From the NCBI GenBank assembly GCA_902625475.1, contig CACOBR010000013.1, positions 1 to 40,577 on the forward strand: a DNA stretch of 40,577 bases, read 5' to 3'. Shown piece by piece: positions 27,405 through 35,892 of this stretch. The position numbers and the translations under genes were made by a program. The DNA comes from an uncultured Alphaproteobacteria bacterium. Lineage in GTDB: Bacteria; Pseudomonadota; Alphaproteobacteria; Rhodobacterales; Rhodobacteraceae. Under the pieces are notes generated by a model that worked only from the letters and a program-made list of their open reading frames with translations, made no database searches and was not told where the DNA came from. Position 1 is the stretch's first letter. The number at the start of each line of letters is the position of its first letter.

Positions 27405-28553
27405 ATGAATAAAATATATTCCAGTCGATATGTTTATCTTTTCTTTTTTTTATATTCCTTTACTTTTGGGATGATTTTTCCAAGGATTGGAGATTTGCAG
27501 ATTCAAATGGGAATAGGCGAGAGCTATTTAGGACTAGCGCTTTCTGGCTTGCCCATCGGTGTGCAAATTGCGCTTCTATTCGCTGATAAAATTTTATCAT
27601 TATTTAATTTTAGGATTGCAGTCTCTATGAGCATTACAATACTTGGTTTTTTTTTATTTTTAGTCTCATTTAGCTATGAACCTTGGAGTTTTTTTATATT
27701 TCTTTTATTTGCAGGAATTGCAGTTGGAATAGTTGAGGTTGCAGTTAATATTGAAGCTGACAGAGTAGAATACAAAATTAAAAAGAAAATAATGAATAGA
27801 AGCCATTCATTTTGGAGTTTAGGTTTTTTTTCTGCTGGATTATTAGGCGCGATTTTTTCCCAACTTAACGTTAGTCCAACATTCCATTTTTTATTTTGTT
27901 TTGTTTTAGCACTACTATTGGTTTTTTATTTCAGCAAAAAATATGAAGTGGCTCCTACACGTCCAACATTAAATGAAAAACCTTCTTTATTTGTAATACC
28001 CTCAAATAAGATTATGGCTTTAGTATTCTTTACCCTGTCGGCAATGTTAATTGAAGGTGCAGGAATAGATTGGTCAGTTATTTTTATGAGGGATATATTT
28101 AATACTCCTCCTTTTATAAATGGAATGGCCCTTTTTTTAGGTGCAGCTGCACAATTTATAGTTAGATTTAATGCTGATAATGTAGTTGAAAGATTTGGAA
28201 GTAAAAATGTAGCAAAATTATCAATAATCGTTATGTTTATAGGGTTAATTTTTGTCTCTTTTTCAAATTTCCCTTATTTAGTTTTATTTGGATTTTTTTT
28301 AATGGGTGGCGGTACAGCGGTTTTGTTTCCTCTTGCCGTTTCAGCAGCTGCACAATTTTCTGATAAAACAGCTGCTGCAAATGTTGCTTCGCTTGCTCAG
28401 ATTTCCTTTGTAGTTTTTTTAATAGGTCCACCTTTTTTAGGATTTATAGCTGAAACCTATGGAATTAGAATTTCTTTCATGATTTGCTTCCCACTTCTTT
28501 TTTTAAGCTGGGGTTTTATATCTTCTATTGATAATAAAAACGATTATGGATAG
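27405..28553 (+). CDS. MFS transporter
   Basis: A 382-residue inner-membrane major-facilitator protein with about 12 hydrophobic helices. The N terminus has GMIFPRIGDLQIQMGIGESYLG, and the central part DRVEYKIKKKIMNRSHSFWSLGF; both resemble the sugar-permease-like/YbjJ group of MFS proteins. The second half includes LIEGAGIDWSVIFMRD, also typical of that group. The substrate is unknown. It begins 65 bases after the SDR gene and ends 34 bases before nth on the same strand. No dedicated regulator is adjacent. Confidence 0.83.
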   Translation: MNKIYSSRYVYLFFFLYSFTFGMIFPRIGDLQIQMGIGESYLGLALSGLPIGVQIALLFADKILSLFNFRIAVSMSITILGFFLFLVSFSYEPWSFFIFLLFAGIAVGIVEVAVNIEADRVEYKIKKKIMNRSHSFWSLGFFSAGLLGAIFSQLNVSPTFHFLFCFVLALLLVFYFSKKYEVAPTRPTLNEKPSLFVIPSNKIMALVFFTLSAMLIEGAGIDWSVIFMRDIFNTPPFINGMALFLGAAAQFIVRFNADNVVERFGSKNVAKLSIIVMFIGLIFVSFSNFPYLVLFGFFLMGGGTAVLFPLAVSAAAQFSDKTAAANVASLAQISFVVFLIGPPFLGFIAETYGIRISFMICFPLLFLSWGFISSIDNKNDYG

Positions 28554-28587
28554 AAAATTTAATTTATTTTAATTATATAATTCAAAT

Positions 28588-29238
28588 ATGCTTAAATCTG
28601 AACGTGCTAATTATATTCTTTACAGATTGGATGAGTTATACCCAAACCCCCCGATCCCATTAAATAGTAAAAACCATTTCCAATTATTAGTTGCAGTTTT
28701 ATTAAGTGCGCAATGTACGGATGAAAGAGTTAATAAAGTAACTCCAGAATTATTCAAATTAGCCGGCGACCCTTTTAAGATGCAAAATGTCCCTGTAGAA
28801 GAAATTTATAATATTATCCGTCCTTGTGGTTTAGCTCCAAAAAAATCAAAAGCAATTTCTGAATTATCCGCTATTTTAGTAGAAAAATATAATGGTGAGA
28901 TTCCAAAAGCAATTGATTTACTCGAAGAACTCCCAGGTGTTGGTCATAAAACAGCAAGTGTTCTTTTATCTCAGGGTTTTGGAATACCAGCTTTTCCTGT
29001 TGATACTCATATTCATCGTTTAGCCCAAAGATGGGGTTTAACATGTGGAAAAAGTGTGGTCAAAACTGAGGAAGACCTAAAGAAAATTTTTCCTAGAGAT
29101 GCTTGGAATAAGTTACATTTACAAATAATTTTTTATGGAAGGGAATTTTGCACTGCTAGAGGTTGTAAAGGCACTATGTGTGAAATTTGTAGAACTTGTT
29201 TCCCTAAAAGAAAAAAGCCTGTAATTACCAAAAAATAA
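28588..29238 (+). CDS. nth: Endonuclease III (DNA glycosylase/AP lyase)
   Basis: A 216-residue base-excision repair enzyme that removes oxidised pyrimidines and nicks the abasic site. The helix-hairpin-helix ELPGVGHKTA contains catalytic K121, and D139 is in PVDTHIHR. The Fe-S loop near the C terminus has cysteines at 188, 193, 198, 201 and 204. The E. coli spacing is C-x6-C-x2-C-x5-C, which would need a cysteine at position 195, where a glycine is found, so the cluster must use a different set, or may be altered. The lysine-rich tail is short. Convergent with purF, 12 bases apart. Confidence 0.94.
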   Translation: MLKSERANYILYRLDELYPNPPIPLNSKNHFQLLVAVLLSAQCTDERVNKVTPELFKLAGDPFKMQNVPVEEIYNIIRPCGLAPKKSKAISELSAILVEKYNGEIPKAIDLLEELPGVGHKTASVLLSQGFGIPAFPVDTHIHRLAQRWGLTCGKSVVKTEEDLKKIFPRDAWNKLHLQIIFYGREFCTARGCKGTMCEICRTCFPKRKKPVITKK

Positions 29239-29250
29239 AAATAAATTCTC

Positions 29251-30699
29251 TTATTCCAAATTTGATAAAAGTGAAAGTTGAGAAAATTCTTCATTACTTT
29301 CATTGTCACTTAATTTAGTTGGATAATCACCAGTAAAACAGTGGTCCGTAAATAAAGGATTTTTTGGATCTCTTCCTTGAGAGTGTCCCATAGCTTTATA
29401 TAAACCATTAATGCTTAAAAAAGATATGCTATCTGCTTTAAGAAAATCACATATTTCATCAGGTGTATTATTAGCAGATAGTAATTGTTCCTGAATTGGG
29501 GTATCAATTCCATAAAAATCTGGAAATTTTATGGGAGGTGAGGTTATTCTCATATGAACTTCTTTTGCTCCTGCATCTCTGAGCATTTCAATTATTTTTG
29601 TAGAAGTAGTACCTCTTACAATTGAGTCATCTATTAAAATAATTTTTTTTCCATCTATTAAAGCTCTATTTACATTATGTTTTAGTTTTACTGATAAAGC
29701 TCTAATAGATTGTTTTGGTTCAATAAAGGTCCTACCAACATAATGGTTTCTTATAATTCCTAACTCAAAAGGTATTTTGGCGTGTTCTGCATAACCAATA
29801 GCAGAAGGAACACCACTGTCGGGTACTGGTATTACATAATCAGCATCTGTTGGGGATTCTATAGCCAATTGTTTTCCAAATGCCTTCCTACATTCATAAA
29901 TACTTAATCCACCTAAATAACTGTCTGGCCTAGAAAAATATATATATTCAAAAATGCAAGGTCTTGGATTTATTTTTTGAAATGGTTTAATACTCTCAAT
30001 ACCGCTTTCATTAATTATGACTATTTCTCCATTCTCTATTTCTCTTAAAAACTTTGCTCCAATAATATCCAAAGCACAGGTTTCCGAACACAAAATATAC
30101 TTACCATCCAATTCTCCAAGTACCAATGGACGAATTCCAAATGGATCTCTTACGCCAATCAATTCTTTATTAGTAAGCGCAACTAATGCAAATGCCCCTT
30201 CAATTTGAGAAAGAGCATCAATCATCCTATCAATTGTAAAACTTTTTTTTGATTTTGCTACTAATTGTAAAATAGTTTCAGTATCAGATGTTGATTGAAA
30301 AATAGCTCCATCTCTCACCAATTCTAAACGCACAGATAGGGCATTAGTTAAATTACCATTATGAGCAATTGCAAATCCTCCTAATGCTAAATCAGCAAAT
30401 AATGGTTGTACATTTCTTAAAAGTGTTCCTCCTGTGGTAGAATATCTAACATGACCAATAGCAGAATGTCCTTTAAGTCTTCCTAAAACACTTGTTTTAG
30501 TAAATGTATCACTAACAAGACCCATTCTTCGTTCTGCATGAAAATGTTTTTTGTCAAAAGTAACAATACCAGCTGCTTCTTGGCCTCTATGTTGCAAAGC
30601 ATGAAGACCTAATGCTGTCAATGCTGCTACATCAGGATGCCCATAAATTCCGAAAACACCACACTCATGATGAGGTCTGTCATTTAATAAATTTGGCAA
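29251..30699 (-). CDS. purF: Amidophosphoribosyltransferase
   Basis: A 482-residue enzyme for the first committed step of purine synthesis, using glutamine and PRPP. The N-terminal nucleophile is C13 (HECGVFGIYG), implying a 12-residue propeptide that is removed. The glutaminase domain covers about 13-245 and the phosphoribosyltransferase domain the rest, with the PRPP loop IDDSIVRGTTS at 356-366. It starts with TTG at 30697-30699; GGAAG lies 6 bases upstream on the coding strand, and the next ATG would remove the nucleophile. An Fe-S form of the enzyme has extra cysteines at the C terminus; none is seen in the last 60 residues except C-type residues in DHCFTG. cvpA, often upstream, is absent. 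Confidence 0.96.
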   Translation of the reverse strand: MPNLLNDRPHHECGVFGIYGHPDVAALTALGLHALQHRGQEAAGIVTFDKKHFHAERRMGLVSDTFTKTSVLGRLKGHSAIGHVRYSTTGGTLLRNVQPLFADLALGGFAIAHNGNLTNALSVRLELVRDGAIFQSTSDTETILQLVAKSKKSFTIDRMIDALSQIEGAFALVALTNKELIGVRDPFGIRPLVLGELDGKYILCSETCALDIIGAKFLREIENGEIVIINESGIESIKPFQKINPRPCIFEYIYFSRPDSYLGGLSIYECRKAFGKQLAIESPTDADYVIPVPDSGVPSAIGYAEHAKIPFELGIIRNHYVGRTFIEPKQSIRALSVKLKHNVNRALIDGKKIILIDDSIVRGTTSTKIIEMLRDAGAKEVHMRITSPPIKFPDFYGIDTPIQEQLLSANNTPDEICDFLKADSISFLSINGLYKAMGHSQGRDPKNPLFTDHCFTGDYPTKLSDNESNEEFSQLSLLSNLE

Positions 30700-30883
30700 A
30701 TTAAGCTTCCAATTTGTAAATCTTATTTGATTAAAGCAATTTATTTAGAATCTTCAACTATTAAAGATAATAGGCTCTTTTAGCATTTGGTAAATGTATA
30801 ATTAATTATATTTTTAAATCATTTAAATTCTATAATTTAACTGTTAATCAATAACCAAGATATCTTATAATAAAGATGGTTAC

Positions 30884-31765
30884 ATGAAATCATATTCTAA
30901 AAATATTATAGGCGCTTTCTTTATGAGTGTTTCTATGGCAGGTTTTGTAGCCAATGATGCAATAATGAAAATTATTGCTTCAGAATTAAATTTAGAACAA
31001 TCAATTTTTATAAGAGGTATTTTTTGTACCTTATTTATTCTTTTATTTTTTTCTTTTTCAAAAAATAAAAACTTAAATGAATGTTTTAAAATTCTACCTT
31101 TAATTTCGATCAGAGCATTTTTAGAATTATTGGCTACTATTTTTTTTCTTACAGCATTAATAAATATGCCATTTGCTAATGTAAATGCCATCTTACAATC
31201 GTTACCCCTTACAATAACAATTGCCGCTAGTATCTTTCTCAAAGAAAGTTTTGGTCTTAAAAGAGGCGTAGCTATTATTTTAGGGTTAGTTGGGGTTTTT
31301 TTTATTATCAAACCAGGATCTGATGGATTTAACTATTACTCAATTTTAGCAATTTTTGCTGTCTTATCAGTTACTTTCAGGGATATTCTTACTCGAAAAG
31401 TATCAAAAATCATACCTGCTTTTTTTATTTCACTTGTTTCCTCAATGATAATTACATTTTCGATGGGATTTTACATAACCATATTTCAAATATGGGACCC
31501 TATAAATTTTTTTATTTTATTTAATCTTGGATTATCAGCCATATTTTTAATGATAGGTTATTTCTTTAGTATTGAAGCTATGAGATATGGTGATGTTTCT
31601 TTTGTTAGCCCATTTCGTTATACTTTAATAGTGTGGGCTTTATTTATTGGAGTATTTTTCTTTAATGATACTTTAGATTACCTTAGTTTTGTAGGTATTT
31701 TACTAATAATGTTTTCTGGCATATTTGTTTTATATAGAGAGTCTAAAATTAAGAATTTTTCATGA
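30884..31765 (+). CDS. DMT-superfamily (EamA) transporter
   Basis: A 293-residue inner-membrane protein with ten hydrophobic helices arranged as two EamA repeats (about 8-140 and 155-288). FVANDAIMKII in the first helix and IRAFLELLATIFFLTAL further on are typical. The second repeat contains RYGDVSFVSPFRYT and ends with ILLIMFSGIFVLYRES. The substrate cannot be read from the sequence; family members export amino acids or metabolites. It is divergent from purF across a 184-base spacer with no clear promoter, and converges on the protease gene (26 bases between stops). Confidence 0.86.
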   Translation: MKSYSKNIIGAFFMSVSMAGFVANDAIMKIIASELNLEQSIFIRGIFCTLFILLFFSFSKNKNLNECFKILPLISIRAFLELLATIFFLTALINMPFANVNAILQSLPLTITIAASIFLKESFGLKRGVAIILGLVGVFFIIKPGSDGFNYYSILAIFAVLSVTFRDILTRKVSKIIPAFFISLVSSMIITFSMGFYITIFQIWDPINFFILFNLGLSAIFLMIGYFFSIEAMRYGDVSFVSPFRYTLIVWALFIGVFFFNDTLDYLSFVGILLIMFSGIFVLYRESKIKNFS

Positions 31766-31791
31766 GCTTATCAACATAAATTAACTAACTT

Positions 31792-32652
31792 CTAGGCCAA
31801 ACATATTACTTTACTAATGCTTTTATTTCTTCTTAATTCAGCTCCTTTTTTCAGATAATTTTTTCTATTGATTTCTAAATTAATTGAATCAAATTCGGTT
31901 TTTGAATTAATATTTAAAAAATCACTATGTTTGTTTGAAGCAGATAATAACCAATTAATTTGATCAATGCCTACTACACCTAAAATACCTCTTCTTGTAA
32001 ATTCGGCTACTACAACACCATTAATGTTGCCATTACTATCAAAAGCAGGGCCTCCACTTATACCCCCAAAAGATAATAAATTTCTAGGGTTTTTTTCTAA
32101 AACTGCGTAGATGGAATGTTTTTCTAAGATATTGTATGACCGAGCCTCCATTGCCATAAACCCTGCGAACTCAAGTGCAACATCTCCAGGTTTACCTGCT
32201 GGATAGCCGGAAGAAAATGAAATTTTAGAGATTTCTTTTCCAATTTCAAATTTTTTGGGAATCAAATTATTATTTGAAAATAGTGCCAGGTCAGAATTGG
32301 GATGAATCAATACTTTCTCTATGAAAGAATTCTTATTATCATTTTTAAGATAAACATTTTTACATTCATTAATTACATGTCGAGCTGTCATCCATAAATT
32401 ATTACCAAGATAAAAAGCAGTTCCTGAACTCGATTGATTTCTACTTGATTTTGTATTTAAACGATATCTATTGAGGTTTCTTAGGTTTATTTCATTTTTT
32501 TGTTTTGTAATTAAGTTTTCGTCTTCTTTTGCAAATAAATATTTGGTGTTAGTTGAAGCTCCTTCATTAGAAGGAATATTGTTTATGATAGCCCAAGAAA
32601 TAGTGAAAAAAGCAATAAACAGGTAAAAATTATTTTTAATAAAAGAATACAT
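31792..32652 (-). CDS. Trypsin-like serine protease, membrane-anchored or exported
   Basis: A 286-residue chymotrypsin-fold protease. A hydrophobic N-terminal segment (about 9-24) is either an anchor or an uncleaved signal. The triad is readable: H92 in MTARHV, D121 in NSDLALF and S199 in GGISGGPAF. No PDZ domain is present, unlike DegP/DegS. The mature part ends with GVVGIDQINWLL and a short C-terminal tail. Its ATG directly abuts the stop codon of the DUF350 gene (TAA then ATG), so the two are almost certainly translated from one mRNA. It is likely periplasmic. The substrate is unknown; a quality-control or signalling role is inference. Confidence 0.86.
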   Translation of the reverse strand: MYSFIKNNFYLFIAFFTISWAIINNIPSNEGASTNTKYLFAKEDENLITKQKNEINLRNLNRYRLNTKSSRNQSSSGTAFYLGNNLWMTARHVINECKNVYLKNDNKNSFIEKVLIHPNSDLALFSNNNLIPKKFEIGKEISKISFSSGYPAGKPGDVALEFAGFMAMEARSYNILEKHSIYAVLEKNPRNLLSFGGISGGPAFDSNGNINGVVVAEFTRRGILGVVGIDQINWLLSASNKHSDFLNINSKTEFDSINLEINRKNYLKKGAELRRNKSISKVICLA

Positions 32653-33063
32653 TTATCCAATGATTGCCGCCGATATTATTAAAGAGACTGAAATTTTTAT
32701 CGAAAAAAGCAAAATTGATGGTGCTAATTGATTATCTTCAATTCTTCCACTTAAATCTTTAAGAAATCTATCTGTTACTTTAAAACAAAGCAATTGAAGG
32801 AATATTGCAGTCAGTCCCCAGATTATGATTTCTAAGATATAATTACTAACTGAAAGTGAGCTTGCCAGTGGTATTCCTATACCTAATAAGGCTCCAGAGA
32901 AAGAAATTGAAGCAGCTACATTACCATCTTTTATTAATGTTAATTCTCTGATTGGCGTTAAAAAGATATAGCTTGTTATTCCTATAAATAATAAGCAAAG
33001 AGTAACAAATAGATGTGATATTAAAAATGGTAGACCCGTAATTAAAGCATTCATAAATTCCAT
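32653..33063 (-). CDS. DUF350 family membrane protein
   Basis: A 136-residue inner-membrane protein with four hydrophobic helices in a duplicated two-helix arrangement, matching the DUF350 (YjfL) family. The diagnostic middle part reads TLIKDGNVAASISFSGALLGIGIPLASS. A basic/acidic loop (DRFLKDLSGRIEDNQLAPS) precedes the final helix. Function is unknown. It ends exactly where the serine protease begins, so the two form a unit. Other DUF350 proteins occur next to YjfC-like ATP-grasp genes, but none is seen here. An unknown partner role with the protease is plausible but unproven. Confidence 0.82.
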   Translation of the reverse strand: MEFMNALITGLPFLISHLFVTLCLLFIGITSYIFLTPIRELTLIKDGNVAASISFSGALLGIGIPLASSLSVSNYILEIIIWGLTAIFLQLLCFKVTDRFLKDLSGRIEDNQLAPSILLFSIKISVSLIISAAIIG

Positions 33064-33112
33064 AATTTTACCTCATAATATTTTTTAAGACTTAATTTGG
33101 AAATAACTTAAA

Positions 33113-34519
33113 CTAAGATTTTAGAGTATTAAAGGCCTCCAAGGCTTTTAGTCTTGACACCTTTAAATCTACTATTGGAAAGGGATATGTTTCTCCTAAT
33201 TTTATTCCTGCATCTAATAAAACTGTATCAGGAGCTTCCCAGGGGCAGTGTATAAATTTTTGGTCTAAATGAATTAATTCTGGTATGTATTTTTTTATAT
33301 ATATGCCTTTTTTGTCAAATTTTTCGCTTTGGGTCACTGGATTAAATACCCTAAAATAGGGTGCAGCATCTGCACCACATCCTGCGATCCATTGCCAACC
33401 AGCAGTATTATTAGCAATATTTGCGTCAAATAAACAATTCCAAAACCATTTTGCTCCAAGTCGCCAATCAATAAGTAGATTTTTTACCAAAAAAGATCCA
33501 ACTACCATTCTTAATCGATTATGCATAGACCCAGTTTGCCAGAGCTCACGCATTCCAGCATCTACTAATGGAAATCCCGTCAAACCTTTTTGCCATTTCT
33601 TAAAAGCAATTTCATCATTTTTCCAGGGAAAGCCATCAAATTTTTTTTGCAAATTCTCATAAATAAATTGAGGAAAGTGATAAAGAAGATGATTTGAAAA
33701 CTCTCTCCATCCTAGTTCACTTAAAAAGTGATCTGTATTTTCATTATTATTGATAACCGTATACCAGACTTTATTTGGCGATATTTCACCAAAATGAAAG
33801 TTAGGAGCTAATCTTGAAACATTGTCCAGTGATGGAAAATTTCTTCCATCTTTATAATTTTTTAAACCATTTTTTATAAAAAATTCAAGTCTTTCATATG
33901 CTTTTTTCTCTCCAATTAGTGCATGACTTAAAATACTCTTCTGCCAATTATTAGCATTAGTTTTTTTAATATCAAATTCATTATTTTTCACTACATCTTG
34001 TTTAAAATTTATTTTAGGAGGTTTTGGTAAAGGAGCTCGTGGAGGAGAACTACCTAAGCATCCTTTTCTGTAAAAGGGTGTAAAAACTTTGTAGGGAGTT
34101 CCGTCCTTTTTTAAAATTTCCCAAGGTTCCCAAAGAAGATTCCCATTAAATGTTTCACACTCAATGCCAGTTTTTTTTATTTCTTGTTTAATTATGGTAT
34201 CTCTTTTTATTTCCCATGGGGCATAATTTCTATTCCAGTAAACACCTGACACATTATTGTTTTTTATTAATTCTTTTAAAATTTTTAAAGGGTCCCCTTT
34301 AAAAATGACCAGGTGGTTTTCTAAAGATTTATTTAACAGTTTCAATGACTCATAAAGCCATGTTAAACTAGCTTCACCTTGATTGAAGTCAATTGTAGCA
34401 TTTTCGTCGAAAATATAAATTGGTATTAATTCTGAATTTACTATGGCTTTAGTAAGGGATGGATTATCATCAAGCCTCAAATCATTCCTAAACCAATGGA
34501 TACTTACTTTTTGCGTCAT
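33113..34519 (-). CDS. phr: Deoxyribodipyrimidine photolyase
   Basis: A 468-residue flavoprotein that uses blue light to split UV-induced pyrimidine dimers. The N-terminal antenna domain starts with HWFRNDLRLDDN (8-19). The C-terminal FAD-binding part has LSELGWREFSNHLLYHFP, DAGMRELWQTGSMHNRLRM and WQWIAGCGADAAPYFRVFNP, the class I CPD-photolyase pattern. A cryptochrome without repair activity cannot be excluded, but the motif set favours repair. A light-driven repair gene fits a sunlit habitat. It lies 49 bases upstream of the DUF350 gene on the same strand. Confidence 0.94.
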   Translation of the reverse strand: MTQKVSIHWFRNDLRLDDNPSLTKAIVNSELIPIYIFDENATIDFNQGEASLTWLYESLKLLNKSLENHLVIFKGDPLKILKELIKNNNVSGVYWNRNYAPWEIKRDTIIKQEIKKTGIECETFNGNLLWEPWEILKKDGTPYKVFTPFYRKGCLGSSPPRAPLPKPPKINFKQDVVKNNEFDIKKTNANNWQKSILSHALIGEKKAYERLEFFIKNGLKNYKDGRNFPSLDNVSRLAPNFHFGEISPNKVWYTVINNNENTDHFLSELGWREFSNHLLYHFPQFIYENLQKKFDGFPWKNDEIAFKKWQKGLTGFPLVDAGMRELWQTGSMHNRLRMVVGSFLVKNLLIDWRLGAKWFWNCLFDANIANNTAGWQWIAGCGADAAPYFRVFNPVTQSEKFDKKGIYIKKYIPELIHLDQKFIHCPWEAPDTVLLDAGIKLGETYPFPIVDLKVSRLKALEAFNTLKS

Positions 34520-34656
34520 TTTAAAATATCGATCTTGTTATTAATTAGGATGATAGATAAATAATCTGTTGCTCCTAATTTACAACCGTATTAATTTTAT
34601 GATTAATATTTTTTAAAGTTAATGTTTAAACAATTAATTTCATATCAGGTATAATA

Positions 34657-35892
34657 ATGGACATAGGCCTAACAAAAAAAGTTGAAAATTTAAAAAATGA
34701 AGTAAGAGATTTTATTGATAATGAAATCAGGCCTAAAGAAGATGAATATTTTCAGGATGTAGGTGCAGCTGGCTCACGATTTAAATTCACAAATAAAATG
34801 CTTTCTACCATCAATAATTTAAAACAAAAAGCAAAAAATAAAAATCTTTGGAATTTTTGGCTTACGGATAGTAAAGATGGCCATGGATTAACTACAGTTG
34901 AATATGCTTATTTAGCTGAAGAAATGGGCAAATGTAGGCTTGGTGCTGAAATTTTTAATTGTTCTGCTCCAGATACTGGTAATATGGAAGTATTTAAGAG
35001 GTATGGTTCTCAAAAGCATAAAGAGATTTGGTTAAAGCCATTACTTAACGGAGAAATAAGATCTGCTTATTGTATGACTGAACCTGATGTTGCCTCTTCT
35101 GATGCTACTAACATTTCATTAAAAGCAGAAAAAAAGGATGAGCACTATGTATTAAATGGAGAAAAGTGGTGGATATCTGGTGCTGGTGATCCGAGATGTA
35201 AAGTATACATAGTTTTAGCTAAAACAAATAATTCAACTGAAAATAAACACAATAATCACTCTATGTTTGTGGTTCCGAGTGATACTGATGGAATCAAAAT
35301 ATTAAGACCCATGCAAGTCTATGGTCATGATGATGCACCACATGGGCACATGCACATTAATTTTAAAAATGTAAAAGTTCACAAGGAAGACCTTTTACTA
35401 AACAAGGAGGGTAAAGGGTTTGAAATAGCACAGGGTAGATTAGGGCCAGGCAGAATACATCATTGCATGAGAGCAATTGGACAAGCTGAATTTGCTCTTG
35501 AAATGATGTGTGAAAGAGCCTTAACAAGGTCAGCTTTTGGTAAGAACATTTCAGAGTTAGGTGCAAATTATGACATCATAGCTAATTGTAGAATAGAAAT
35601 TGAAATGGCTAGGTTACTTTGTCTTAAAGCTGCATGGATGATGGATAATCATGAGCCTAAAACAGCAGCGCCTTGGATAAGTAAAATTAAAGTCATTGCA
35701 CCAAAAGTTGCCCTAAAAGTAGTAGACGAAGCGGTTCAGCTCTTTGGGGGGATGGGAGTAAGTCAAGATACCCCACTTGCTGCTGCTTGGACACATTTAA
35801 GGACGCTAAGATTGGCAGACGGCCCAGATGCAGTTCACAGACGTCAAGTAGCAAGAGCAGAGTTGAAAAAATTCAAAAAAAATGAATTTTAA
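34657..35892 (+). CDS. Acyl-CoA dehydrogenase (ACAD10/11-like)
   Basis: A 411-residue FAD enzyme that oxidises acyl-CoA thioesters. Recognisable are YCMTEPDVASSDAT (substrate and FAD contacts), NGEKWWISGAGD, a CoA-binding arginine-rich stretch (ARLLCLKAAWMMDNH) and the C-terminal QLFGGMGVSQDTPLA with LADGPDAVHRRQVAR. The last element is typical of the ACAD10/ACAD11 branch. The stop codon TAA overlaps the next gene's ATG by one base (TAATG). The partner is an APH-like phosphotransferase, the domain fused to this dehydrogenase in human ACAD10/11. A role in 4-hydroxy acid breakdown is therefore inferred. Confidence 0.9.
   Translation: MDIGLTKKVENLKNEVRDFIDNEIRPKEDEYFQDVGAAGSRFKFTNKMLSTINNLKQKAKNKNLWNFWLTDSKDGHGLTTVEYAYLAEEMGKCRLGAEIFNCSAPDTGNMEVFKRYGSQKHKEIWLKPLLNGEIRSAYCMTEPDVASSDATNISLKAEKKDEHYVLNGEKWWISGAGDPRCKVYIVLAKTNNSTENKHNNHSMFVVPSDTDGIKILRPMQVYGHDDAPHGHMHINFKNVKVHKEDLLLNKEGKGFEIAQGRLGPGRIHHCMRAIGQAEFALEMMCERALTRSAFGKNISELGANYDIIANCRIEIEMARLLCLKAAWMMDNHEPKTAAPWISKIKVIAPKVALKVVDEAVQLFGGMGVSQDTPLAAAWTHLRTLRLADGPDAVHRRQVARAELKKFKKNEF

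Noticed and set aside
30797-30810. Perfect 14-base palindrome TATAATTAATTATA in the purF/DMT spacer
   Set aside because: It contains only A and T; in DNA of this composition such palindromes are expected by chance, and no second copy or conserved partner was seen.
30880-31311. Long antisense reading frame of about 143 codons opposite the DMT gene
   Set aside because: It mirrors the DMT coding sequence, its translation is low in helical logic and rich in lysine and isoleucine, and it has no ribosome binding site; it is a shadow.
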